Origin: Shewanella canadensis | GTDB taxonomy: Bacteria; Pseudomonadota; Gammaproteobacteria; Enterobacterales; Shewanellaceae | Assembly (NCBI RefSeq): GCF_003966225.1 | Contig: NZ_RXNU01000015.1 | Location: 62,001 to 126,000 of the forward strand | Direction of reading: 5' to 3' | DNA: 64,000 nt | Part shown: piece by piece, positions 42,449 to 50,016 of the stretch | Position numbering within the stretch: the stretch's first letter is position 1 | Layout of the letters: each line of letters starts with the position of its first letter | Made by a program: the position numbers and the translations under genes | The notes under the pieces: model-generated | The model's database searches: none | Told to the model about the DNA's origin: nothing | The model's input: the letters and a program-made list of their open reading frames with translations, nothing else

Positions 42449-44371
42449 ATGGGTAAAATTATTGGTATCGATTTAGGCACAACAAACTCTTGCGTAGCTG
42501 TATTAGACGGCGACACACCACGCGTATTGGAGAATGCCGAAGGCGATCGTACTACCCCTTCAATCATCGCCTACACTGGCGAAGAGATCTTAGTGGGTCA
42601 ACCTGCAAAGCGTCAGGCTGTAACAAATCCAACAAATACTTTCTATGCAATTAAGCGTCTTATCGGTCGTCGCTTTAAAGATGACGAAGTCCAGCGTGAT
42701 GTTGACATCATGCCTTTCAAAATCATCGGTGCCGACAATGGCGATGCATGGGTTGAAGCTCATGGTAAGAAGATGGCTCCGCCACAAGTTTCTGCTGAAA
42801 CTCTGAAGAAGATGAAGAAAACTGCCGAAGATTTCTTAGGCGAAGAAGTGACAGAAGCCGTTATTACTGTTCCTGCATACTTCAACGATTCACAGCGTCA
42901 AGCAACTAAAGATGCTGGTCGTATCGCCGGTCTTGAAGTTAAGCGTATCATCAACGAGCCAACAGCAGCTGCACTTGCTTACGGTATCGACAAGAAGCAA
43001 GGTGACAATATTGTTGCTGTTTACGATTTAGGTGGTGGTACTTTCGATATCTCTATCATCGAAATTGACAGTGTTGACGGTGAGCAGACATTCGAAGTAC
43101 TTGCGACTAACGGTGACACTCACTTAGGTGGCGAAGATTTCGATAGCCGTCTAATCAACTATCTAGCTGACGAGTTCAAGAAAGAGCAATCTCTTGACCT
43201 ACGTAACGACCCGCTAGCGATGCAACGTCTGAAAGAAGCGGCTGAGAAAGCGAAAATTGAGCTTTCAAGTGCATCACAAACTGAAGTGAACCTGCCTTAC
43301 ATCACTGCCGATGCAACAGGTCCTAAGCACTTAGTGGTTAAGATCACTCGTGCTAAATTAGAATCTTTAGTTGAAGACCTTATTACTCGTACTCTTGAGC
43401 CGCTAAAAGTTGCTCTTGCAGATGCAGACCTATCAGTTTCTGATATCAACGAAGTGATTCTTGTTGGTGGTCAGACTCGTATGCCTAAAGTACGTACTGA
43501 AGTGTCTGAGTTCTTCGGTAAAGAACTTCGTCAAGATGTTAACCCTGATGAAGCGGTTGCAATCGGTGCTGCAGTTCAAGCCGGTGTACTTTCCGGTGAT
43601 GTAAAAGACGTACTTCTACTAGACGTTACACCTCTGTCTCTTGGTATTGAGACTATGGGTAGCGTAATGACTAAGCTTATCGAGAAGAACACCACTATCC
43701 CGACTAAAGCTTCACAAACATTCTCAACTGCTGATGATAACCAGAGTGCCGTGACAATTCACGTACTTCAGGGTGAGCGTAAGCAATCAAGCGGTAACAA
43801 GTCTCTGGGTCAATTCAACCTGGAAGGTATCCAAGCTGCACCACGCGGTACGCCACAAATTGAAGTGGGTTTCGATATTGATGCCGATGGTATCTTGCAT
43901 GTTTCTGCAACCGATAAGAAAACCGGTAAAGCGCAGAACATCACCATTAAAGCCTCTTCTGGCCTAAGCGAAGAAGAAGTTGAAGCTATGGTTCGTGATG
44001 CTGAAGCTCATGCTGATGAAGATGCTAAGTTCGAAGAGCTAGTGACTGCACGTAACCAAGCCGATGGCATGGTTCATGCGACTAAGAAGCAGATCGAAGA
44101 AGCTGGTGAAGCATTACCAAGCGATGAGAAAGAGAAGATTGAAACTGCAATGGCTGCAGTCGATACCGCGGTTAAGGGTAACGACAAAGAAGCAATCGAG
44201 AAGTCAACTCAAGAGCTAATGGAAGCGTCTTCAAAGTTGATGGAAATTGCCCAAGCTAAAGCACAAGCTGAGCAGGGCCAGCAAGCTCCTGAAGGTGAAG
44301 CACAAGCAGCTAAACCAGATGAAGATGTTGTTGATGCTGAGTTTGAAGAAGTGAAAGATGACAAAAAATAA
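42449..44371 (+). CDS. dnaK: Molecular chaperone DnaK (Hsp70)
   Basis: A 640-residue Hsp70. The ATPase domain starts GKIIGIDLGTTNSCVAV and contains YDLGGGTFDISI; the substrate-binding domain and a C-terminal helical lid end in a linker and the acidic tail EFEEVKDDKK. It folds and refolds cytosolic proteins with DnaJ and GrpE. AGGAG precedes the ATG. A sigma-32 promoter controls it, and dnaJ follows in the same direction 127 bp downstream. Confidence 0.98.
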   Translation: MGKIIGIDLGTTNSCVAVLDGDTPRVLENAEGDRTTPSIIAYTGEEILVGQPAKRQAVTNPTNTFYAIKRLIGRRFKDDEVQRDVDIMPFKIIGADNGDAWVEAHGKKMAPPQVSAETLKKMKKTAEDFLGEEVTEAVITVPAYFNDSQRQATKDAGRIAGLEVKRIINEPTAAALAYGIDKKQGDNIVAVYDLGGGTFDISIIEIDSVDGEQTFEVLATNGDTHLGGEDFDSRLINYLADEFKKEQSLDLRNDPLAMQRLKEAAEKAKIELSSASQTEVNLPYITADATGPKHLVVKITRAKLESLVEDLITRTLEPLKVALADADLSVSDINEVILVGGQTRMPKVRTEVSEFFGKELRQDVNPDEAVAIGAAVQAGVLSGDVKDVLLLDVTPLSLGIETMGSVMTKLIEKNTTIPTKASQTFSTADDNQSAVTIHVLQGERKQSSGNKSLGQFNLEGIQAAPRGTPQIEVGFDIDADGILHVSATDKKTGKAQNITIKASSGLSEEEVEAMVRDAEAHADEDAKFEELVTARNQADGMVHATKKQIEEAGEALPSDEKEKIETAMAAVDTAVKGNDKEAIEKSTQELMEASSKLMEIAQAKAQAEQGQQAPEGEAQAAKPDEDVVDAEFEEVKDDKK

Positions 44372-44399
44372 TGTAGGCTAACCCCTAAATTATTTTATG

Positions 44400-44429
44400 C
44401 GGGCGTTATGAGTTTTACTCTAACGCCCG
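44400..44429 (+). other. Intercistronic hairpin between dnaK and dnaJ
   Basis: CGGGCGTTA pairs with TAACGCCCG around a 12-nt loop, followed by TTGTTT. It may act as a partial terminator so that dnaK is made in excess of dnaJ, which is inference. Confidence 0.6.
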
Positions 44430-44498
44430 TTGTTTCAAGTTTAGTTGCAATTTTAGCTGGAACTTCAGCTACAACTTCAGCACAGAAAGCGTGAGATT

Positions 44499-45635
44499 AT
44501 GTCAAAGCGAGATTATTACGAAGTACTAAGCGTCAGCCGTGACGCCAGCGAACGTGAAATTAAAAAGGCTTACAAGCGTTTAGCCATGAAATTTCACCCT
44601 GATCGTAACCCAGGTGATAAGCAGGCAGAAGCCAACTTTAAAGAGGTGAAAGAAGCCTACGAAATCCTGACGGACGCGGATAAAAAAGCGGCCTATGATC
44701 AGTTTGGTCATGCTGGTGTCGATCCTAACCGCGGTGGCGGTGGTTTTGGTGGCAATGCCGATTTCGGTGATGTCTTTGGCGATGTCTTCGGTGATATCTT
44801 CGGTGGTGGGCGCCGTGGTGGCGGTCAACGTCAAGCTGCCCGTGGTAGCGACTTGCGTTATAACCTTGAGCTGTCTCTCGAAGAGGCGGTTAAAGGCTTA
44901 ACTAAAGAACTGCGTATTCCTACACTGGCTGCGTGTGATTCCTGTGACGGTAGCGGTGCTAAGAAAGGCACATCGCCCACTACATGTGGAACCTGTCATG
45001 GTCAAGGCCAAGTTCAGATGCGTCAAGGTTTCTTTGCCGTTCAGCAGGCCTGTCCGACGTGTCATGGTCGCGGTAAGATCATTAAAGATCCGTGCAACAA
45101 GTGTCATGGTGAAGGTCGAGTCGAGAAGAGCAAAACCTTATCTGTTAAGATCCCTGCGGGTGTCGATAACGGCGATCGTATTCGCCTCTCTGGTGAAGGT
45201 GAAGCGGGCGAGTTCGGTGCACCTCCTGGTGATCTGTATGTACAGGTAAGCGTGCGCGAGCATGCTATTTTCGTACGTGATGGTAATAATCTGTATTGCG
45301 AAGTGCCTATTTCGTTCAGTAAAGCTGCTCTTGGCGGTGAAATTGAAGTGCCTACTTTAGATGGCAAAGTTAACCTTAAGATCCCTGCCGAGACACAAAC
45401 GGGTCGTATGTTCCGTATGCGCGGTAAAGGCGTTAAGTCTGTACGTAGCCATGCGGTCGGTGACTTGCTGTGTAAGGTTGTGATGGAGACGCCTGTTAAG
45501 CTAAACGAGCGTCAAAAAGAACTACTGCGTGAATTCGATGAGACCTTAACCGGTTCATCATCTAAGAAGCATAGCCCTAAGGCTGAAGGTTTCTTCGACG
45601 GCGTGAAGAAGTTCTTTCAAGACCTGAATAGCTAA
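44499..45635 (+). CDS. dnaJ: Co-chaperone DnaJ (Hsp40)
   Basis: A 378-residue full-length Hsp40: J domain (residues 1-70, with HPD in KFHPDRNPGDKQ), Gly/Phe-rich linker, four CxxCxGxG zinc-binding repeats (CDSCDGSG, CGTCHGQG, CPTCHGRG, CNKCHGEG) and the C-terminal substrate domains. It delivers clients to DnaK and stimulates its ATPase. Likely co-transcribed with dnaK from the sigma-32 promoter. Confidence 0.98.
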   Translation: MSKRDYYEVLSVSRDASEREIKKAYKRLAMKFHPDRNPGDKQAEANFKEVKEAYEILTDADKKAAYDQFGHAGVDPNRGGGGFGGNADFGDVFGDVFGDIFGGGRRGGGQRQAARGSDLRYNLELSLEEAVKGLTKELRIPTLAACDSCDGSGAKKGTSPTTCGTCHGQGQVQMRQGFFAVQQACPTCHGRGKIIKDPCNKCHGEGRVEKSKTLSVKIPAGVDNGDRIRLSGEGEAGEFGAPPGDLYVQVSVREHAIFVRDGNNLYCEVPISFSKAALGGEIEVPTLDGKVNLKIPAETQTGRMFRMRGKGVKSVRSHAVGDLLCKVVMETPVKLNERQKELLREFDETLTGSSSKKHSPKAEGFFDGVKKFFQDLNS

Positions 45636-45652
45636 AGTCTATTTTGCTATAT

Positions 45653-45682
45653 AAAAAAGCCTCGCTAATGCGGGGCTTTTTT
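45653..45682 (+). terminator. Rho-independent terminator after dnaJ
   Basis: AAAAAAGCC..GCG stem pairs with GGGGCTTTTTT over TAAT (one imperfect pair), 20 bp after the stop. Confidence 0.85.
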
Positions 45683-45695
45683 GTGTCTCAATGCT

Positions 45696-45826
45696 GAGCT
45701 AGGAGCTAGGAGCTAGGAGCTAGGAGCTAGGAGCTAGGAGCTAGGAGCTAGGAGCTAGGAGCTAGGAGCTAGGGGCTAGGAGCTAGGAGCTAGGGGCTAG
45801 GAGCTAGGGGCTAGGGGCTAGGAGCT
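45696..45826. repeat. Heptanucleotide tandem array, 18 AGGRGCT units
   Basis: After a partial GAGCT, eighteen exact 7-bp units run from 45701 to 45826: fourteen AGGAGCT and four AGGGGCT (units 11, 14, 16 and 17), with no indel. Each junction creates a CTAG. It sits after the dnaJ terminator and before the M48 peptidase gene. Further AACTCGT units lie at 45886-45899. Confidence 0.9.
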
Positions 45827-45958
45827 AGAAGAGTCATAGATTACGCTATCTTTTTCTCAGCTTTTATCGTCTAATTTAAATCTTAAACTCGTAACTCGTT
45901 ACTTTCTCTGCTTTGTCTTTAGCTACAAATTCTTAGCCGATATAAAGGATTATCATCT

Positions 45959-46759
45959 ATGAAAACCTTATTTATCCTATTCACTACTCTCGTGTTTTTG
46001 AGTGGCTGTGCCACACATCAATCACCGACGGGGCGAAATCAGGTATTACTCTTCTCCTCTCAAGAGTTGGAACAGATGGGCACTAGCTCGTTTGCTCAAA
46101 TAAAAAAACAGGAAAAAATAAGTCAGGATGCGGCGATAAACCGCTATGTAGATTGTGTCGCCAACCGAATCACGGCAGTGCTGCCAAATTCCGGTTCACC
46201 TTGGGATGTCGTTGTGTTTGAATCCGAGCAAGTCAATGCGTTTGCTTTGCCAGGAGGGCACATCGGCGTCTATTCCGGCTTACTAAATGTTGCTGAGAAT
46301 CAGCATCAATTAGCGACGGTTATTGGCCATGAAGTGGCACATGTGCTGGCCAAACACAGTAATGAACAGGTTTCGCGAGCACAACTTTCCGGTATAGGGA
46401 TGCAAATTGCTGATGCGGCACTCGGTGCGGGGGGGATCAGTAATAAAGAGCTGTATATGGCGGCTTTGGGCTTAGGGGCACAAGTTGGATTTATTTTACC
46501 CTACGGAAGAGAGCAGGAGAGTGAAGCGGATATCATGGGCGTAGAATTAATGGCACGCGCAGGCTTCGATACAAGTCAAAGTATCGCATTATGGCAAAAT
46601 ATGGCAAAACATGGTGGAGATCAGGGGCCAGAGTTATTGTCTACACACCCTTCGCACGGACATCGAATCGATGATTTAACTAAGATGCAGCAGCAAGTGA
46701 TGCCCTTATATCAGGCCAGTAAACACGAGGTTAAAAACAGCTGTCAATTTACGAAATAA
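45959..46759 (+). CDS. M48 family zinc metalloprotease, lipoprotein
   Basis: A 266-residue lipoprotein (lipobox LSGC, Cys17) with an M48 peptidase domain. The zinc site is His124-Glu-Val-Ala-His128 plus the downstream glutamate in REQESEAD; FALPGGHIGVYSGLL and LLSTHPSHGHRIDDL are typical of the LoiP/YcaL branch. It likely acts in outer-membrane protein quality control from the periplasm. Homologues cut misfolded proteins such as stalled barrel proteins; its own client is unknown. ATG is preceded by AAGGA. Confidence 0.93.
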   Translation: MKTLFILFTTLVFLSGCATHQSPTGRNQVLLFSSQELEQMGTSSFAQIKKQEKISQDAAINRYVDCVANRITAVLPNSGSPWDVVVFESEQVNAFALPGGHIGVYSGLLNVAENQHQLATVIGHEVAHVLAKHSNEQVSRAQLSGIGMQIADAALGAGGISNKELYMAALGLGAQVGFILPYGREQESEADIMGVELMARAGFDTSQSIALWQNMAKHGGDQGPELLSTHPSHGHRIDDLTKMQQQVMPLYQASKHEVKNSCQFTK

Positions 46760-46841
46760 TCTATTAGTTATAAAGAATCTTAGCCGGAATTATGGTAGAG
46801 TTTCGCGCGAAATTAATTGAATCATTGAGAGTAGAATTATT

Positions 46842-47459
46842 ATGTCTGACAAGTTCACTACTATTGAAGAGCAAGCAAGCTACGGTGTTGGTCGTCAACT
46901 AGGCGAGCAATTAGCTGCAAACTCATTCGAAGGTATCAATATCTCTGCTGTACAGCTAGGTCTTTCAGATGCATTTGATGGCATAGAAAGCCAAGTCGCT
47001 ATGCAAGATCTTCAAGTTGCTTTTACTGAGATCAGTCAGCGTATTCAGAAAGTACAAGAAGCGGCTGCAGAAGCTGCGTCTGCTGAAGGTGAAACTTTCC
47101 TTGCAGAAAATGCCAAGCGTGATGGTGTTCAGACTCTGGAGTCTGGGCTACAGTATGAAGTTATCACTGAAGGTAAGGGTGATAAGCCTGGTCTTGATTC
47201 AACAGTTCGTACTCATTACCACGGTACTTTCATCAATGGTGATGTATTCGACAGCTCTGTTATTCGTGATCAGCCTGCTGAATTCCCGGTATCGGGTGTT
47301 ATCGCTGGTTGGACAGAAGCATTACAGCTTATGCCTGTAGGCACTAAGTGGAAGTTATATGTTCCTCATCACTTAGCTTACGGCGAGCGAGGTGCTGGCG
47401 CATCTATCCCGCCATATTCGGCTCTCGTATTTGAAGTCGAATTACTCGAAATTCTGTAA
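46842..47459 (+). CDS. fklB: FKBP-type peptidyl-prolyl isomerase FklB (FKBP22)
   Basis: A 205-residue protein: N-terminal dimerisation helices (FTTIEEQASYGVGRQLGEQL, then a long helix about 50-85) and a C-terminal FKBP domain with GLQYEVITEGKG, VRTHYHGTFINGDVFDSS and IPPYSALVFEVELLEIL. There is no signal peptide, so it acts in the cytoplasm. It speeds proline isomerisation during folding. It is monocistronic with a good terminator. Confidence 0.95.
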   Translation: MSDKFTTIEEQASYGVGRQLGEQLAANSFEGINISAVQLGLSDAFDGIESQVAMQDLQVAFTEISQRIQKVQEAAAEAASAEGETFLAENAKRDGVQTLESGLQYEVITEGKGDKPGLDSTVRTHYHGTFINGDVFDSSVIRDQPAEFPVSGVIAGWTEALQLMPVGTKWKLYVPHHLAYGERGAGASIPPYSALVFEVELLEIL

Positions 47460-47463
47460 TTCT

Positions 47464-47494
47464 AAAAGCCTAAGCCAATGCTTAGGCTTTTTTT
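47464..47494 (+). terminator. Rho-independent terminator after fklB
   Basis: AAAAGCCTAAGC pairs with GCTTAGGCTTTT around CAAT, with a T tract after it. Confidence 0.92.
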
Positions 47495-47569
47495 TGAATT
47501 AAATATAAGTGCTGCATCAAGTCTATCTAAGTGGCAGTGTTAGCAAGAGTGACTTACATAAGGAAACAG

Positions 47570-48385
47570 ATGATGAGTGAACCAGTAAGAGTGGCTATTA
47601 CGGGCGGTAGTGGCCGCATGGGACGAACTCTTATCGAAGCCGCCAGACAACAACCGAGTATTTTGTTGGGAGCAGCCATCGAAAGGGCTGGTTCGACATT
47701 AATTGGTGTGGATGCGGGTGAGCTTGCTGGTGTGGGTGCAATGAATGTCGCTATTACGGATTCACTCGATAAGGTTGTCGATGACTTCGATATCCTTATT
47801 GACTTCACTTCTCCTGAAGCGAGCATAGTCCATACCGATTGGTGTGCTAAAAACGGTAAAGCCATTGTCATTGGCACTACCGGTTTCAATCATGCTCAAA
47901 AAGAGCAGATTTCGGCTTACTCAGAATCGACACCCATTGTGATGGCACCTAATATGGCTGTCGGTGTTAACCTTATGTGGAAGTTACTTGAGGTTGCGGC
48001 GAAGGTGATGGGTGATTACACCGATATCGAGATTATCGAGGGTCACCATAGATATAAGAAAGATGCACCATCGGGAACGGCGCTTAAGATGGGTGAAGTC
48101 ATTGCCGAGGCTTTAGGCCGTGATCTTGAAAAATGTGCGGTGTATGGCCGTGAAGGGATCACGGGCGAACGAGATCGTGAAACGATAGGTTTCTCAACCA
48201 TTCGTGCCGGTGATCTGGTTGGTGAACACACGGCCATGTTTGCCGATATCGGTGAGCGAATAGAGATCACTCATAAGGCGTCGAGTCGAATGACCTTTGC
48301 CAATGGTGCTATGCGTGCCGCATCCTGGCTTGTTGATCAAGATCCTGGTCTTTATGACATGCAGCAGGTATTAGGACTCGATTAG
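47570..48385 (+). CDS. dapB: 4-hydroxy-tetrahydrodipicolinate reductase
   Basis: A 271-residue enzyme of lysine and diaminopimelate synthesis. It has the nucleotide-binding VRVAITGGSGRMGRTLIEA motif and the catalytic EGHHRYKKDAPSG segment; with this start His159, His160 and Lys163 coincide with the E. coli numbering. An AAGGA lies 5 bp before the ATG at 47570 and 8 bp before a second ATG at 47573, so either may be used. Upstream in-frame codons have no ribosome-binding site. It is followed by its own terminator. Confidence 0.95.
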   Translation: MMSEPVRVAITGGSGRMGRTLIEAARQQPSILLGAAIERAGSTLIGVDAGELAGVGAMNVAITDSLDKVVDDFDILIDFTSPEASIVHTDWCAKNGKAIVIGTTGFNHAQKEQISAYSESTPIVMAPNMAVGVNLMWKLLEVAAKVMGDYTDIEIIEGHHRYKKDAPSGTALKMGEVIAEALGRDLEKCAVYGREGITGERDRETIGFSTIRAGDLVGEHTAMFADIGERIEITHKASSRMTFANGAMRAASWLVDQDPGLYDMQQVLGLD

Positions 48386-48393
48386 AGTCAATG

Positions 48394-48420
48394 AAAAACC
48401 GTCAATATGGCGGTTTTTTT
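48394..48420 (+). terminator. Terminator after dapB
   Basis: AAAAACCG pairs with CGGTTTTT over a 9-nt loop, followed by a T-rich end. Confidence 0.75.
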
Positions 48421-48690
48421 ATACATGGAAGTATTTATCCCTGATCGCATGGACTGCGAAGGAAGGGATTTATACATGGCCACTCTCTTCTTAGAGAGGT
48501 TCCATACATTTCATGGCATTTCCTCCTTGACCCATAGGGATATGGGGAATGTCTGAGTGCTATCGGGAGTAGCACTGACCCGTGGAGGTCAGAGTATTTA
48601 TCCCTGATCGCATGGGTGCCAGATGTTCCTTTCATCTGTAGCACATTTCCACCTTCCATGGTGGTCACTGCGAAGGAAGGGGGTTTTGCA
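48421..48690. repeat. Repeat block with hairpins between dapB and carA
   Basis: The string AGTATTTATCCCTGATCGCA recurs at about 48430 and 48593, and ACTGCGAAGGAAGGG at about 48452 and 48667. Several small hairpins (ATAC/GTAT around ATGGAA, GTGCTA/TAGCAC, CAGATG/CATCTG) are nested inside. Two short antisense frames here only reflect the repeat. Style resembles the CATGGA-containing repeats near 22.5 and 40.1 kb. Confidence 0.6.
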
Positions 48691-48718
48691 AAATAAAAAT
48701 AAAAATAAAAATAAAAAA
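48690..48718. repeat. Simple A/T repeat, (AAAAAT)n, upstream of carA
   Basis: Consecutive AAAAT/AAAAAT units, about four, end about 130 bp before the carA start. Length variation of such tracts could alter promoter spacing; no evidence of that is available here. Confidence 0.7.
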
Positions 48719-48767
48719 CATAGACGAAGTTGGTTAAAGCGTATATGCTTGTCCGAATTTGTCAAAA

Positions 48768-48785
48768 TTTCGTATTTACACGAAA
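48768..48785. promoter_or_regulatory. Inverted repeat in the carA promoter region
   Basis: TTTCGT and ACGAAA flank a 6-bp spacer about 65 bp before the carA start. It does not fit the ArgR box well. Unassigned. Confidence 0.35.
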
Positions 48786-48850
48786 ATTGGTATTTTAAAA
48801 ACAAATAAAACCATTATATTTCAGTGGCTTGGCTCTATATGGAGGTCGCG

Positions 48851-49996
48851 TTGACAAAGTCTGCCTTACTCGTACTCGAAGATGGAACTGTATTCTCTGG
48901 CACAGCAATTGGTGCCGATGGACATGCTGTTGGTGAAGTGGTTTTTAACACTTCAATGACTGGATACCAGGAGATACTGACTGATCCGTCTTATTCTCGC
49001 CAAATTGTAACTCTAACCTATCCTCATATTGGTAACACGGGTACCAATGATGAAGATACAGAATCTGACTCAGTTCATGCTCGTGGTCTGATTATTAGAG
49101 ATCTTCCTTTAATTGCTAGTAACTTTCGTAATAAGCAAAGCTTAAGCGATTATCTTAAAGCCAACAATATTGTTGGTATTGCAGATATCGATACACGTAA
49201 GTTGACTCGTATTTTGCGGGAAAAAGGAGCTCTGGCTGGATGTATTCTGGTCGGTGAACAGGATGTGGCTAAGGCTCTTGCCGAAGCAAACGCATTTCCT
49301 GGTTTAAAAGGCATGGATTTAGCCAAAGAAGTGACGACTGAAACCAGTTATCAGTGGCGAAGTGGAAGCTGGCGTTTAGTCGGTGGTCTGCCGGATGATA
49401 CACCTGAATCAGAATTAAAATACAAAGTTGTAGCTTATGACTACGGTGTGAAACGTAACATTTTACGTATGCTTGTTGACCGTGGTTGTGATGTGACTGT
49501 TGTACCTGCTAAAACTCCTGCATCGACAGTGTTAGCTATGAATCCTGATGGGATTTTCCTATCGAATGGACCAGGTGATCCTGAACCATGTGACTATGCA
49601 ATTGCTGCAATTCAAGAGATCTTAAAGACGGATATCCCAGTTTTTGGTATCTGTTTGGGTCATCAGTTGTTGGCATTAGCCTCTGGAGCTAAAACTTCAA
49701 AGATGAAGTTTGGTCACCATGGCGCTAACCATCCAGTCAGTAACATCGAGCAAGGTAACGTAATGATCACCAGCCAAAACCACGGTTTTGCGGCTGATGA
49801 GGATAGCCTACCTGATAATATTAAAGTGACACATAAGTCGCTGTTTGATGGTTCGCTGCAAGGAATACATTTGACGGATAAGCCAGCCTTTAGCTTCCAG
49901 GGACACCCTGAAGCGAGTCCGGGTCCCCATGATGCAGCTCCTTTGTTCAATCATTTTATTGAACTTATAGACTTGTATCGTCAACACGCCAAATAG
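48851..49996 (+). CDS. carA: Carbamoyl-phosphate synthase small subunit
   Basis: A 381-residue glutaminase subunit. The N-terminal domain starts TKSALLVLEDGTVFSG; the class I amidotransferase domain holds the catalytic Cys268 in FGICLGHQLLALASGA and the His-Glu pair in FQGHPEASPGP. It supplies ammonia to CarB for carbamoyl phosphate, used in arginine and pyrimidine synthesis. Start is the TTG at 48851 with GGAGGT upstream; the family start fits, and the E. coli gene also uses TTG. carB follows 20 bp downstream. Confidence 0.96.
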   Translation: MTKSALLVLEDGTVFSGTAIGADGHAVGEVVFNTSMTGYQEILTDPSYSRQIVTLTYPHIGNTGTNDEDTESDSVHARGLIIRDLPLIASNFRNKQSLSDYLKANNIVGIADIDTRKLTRILREKGALAGCILVGEQDVAKALAEANAFPGLKGMDLAKEVTTETSYQWRSGSWRLVGGLPDDTPESELKYKVVAYDYGVKRNILRMLVDRGCDVTVVPAKTPASTVLAMNPDGIFLSNGPGDPEPCDYAIAAIQEILKTDIPVFGICLGHQLLALASGAKTSKMKFGHHGANHPVSNIEQGNVMITSQNHGFAADEDSLPDNIKVTHKSLFDGSLQGIHLTDKPAFSFQGHPEASPGPHDAAPLFNHFIELIDLYRQHAK

Positions 49997-50016
49997 TCCG
50001 GGAGAAGGTTTAAGAG

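Noticed and set aside
45696..45826. CRISPR-like tandem array after dnaJ
   Set aside because: The unit is 7 bp with no spacers and no cas genes; it is a simple tandem repeat.
48435..48804. Two antisense frames before carA with similar C-termini
   Set aside because: They are translations of the repeat block; no ribosome-binding site and no family match.
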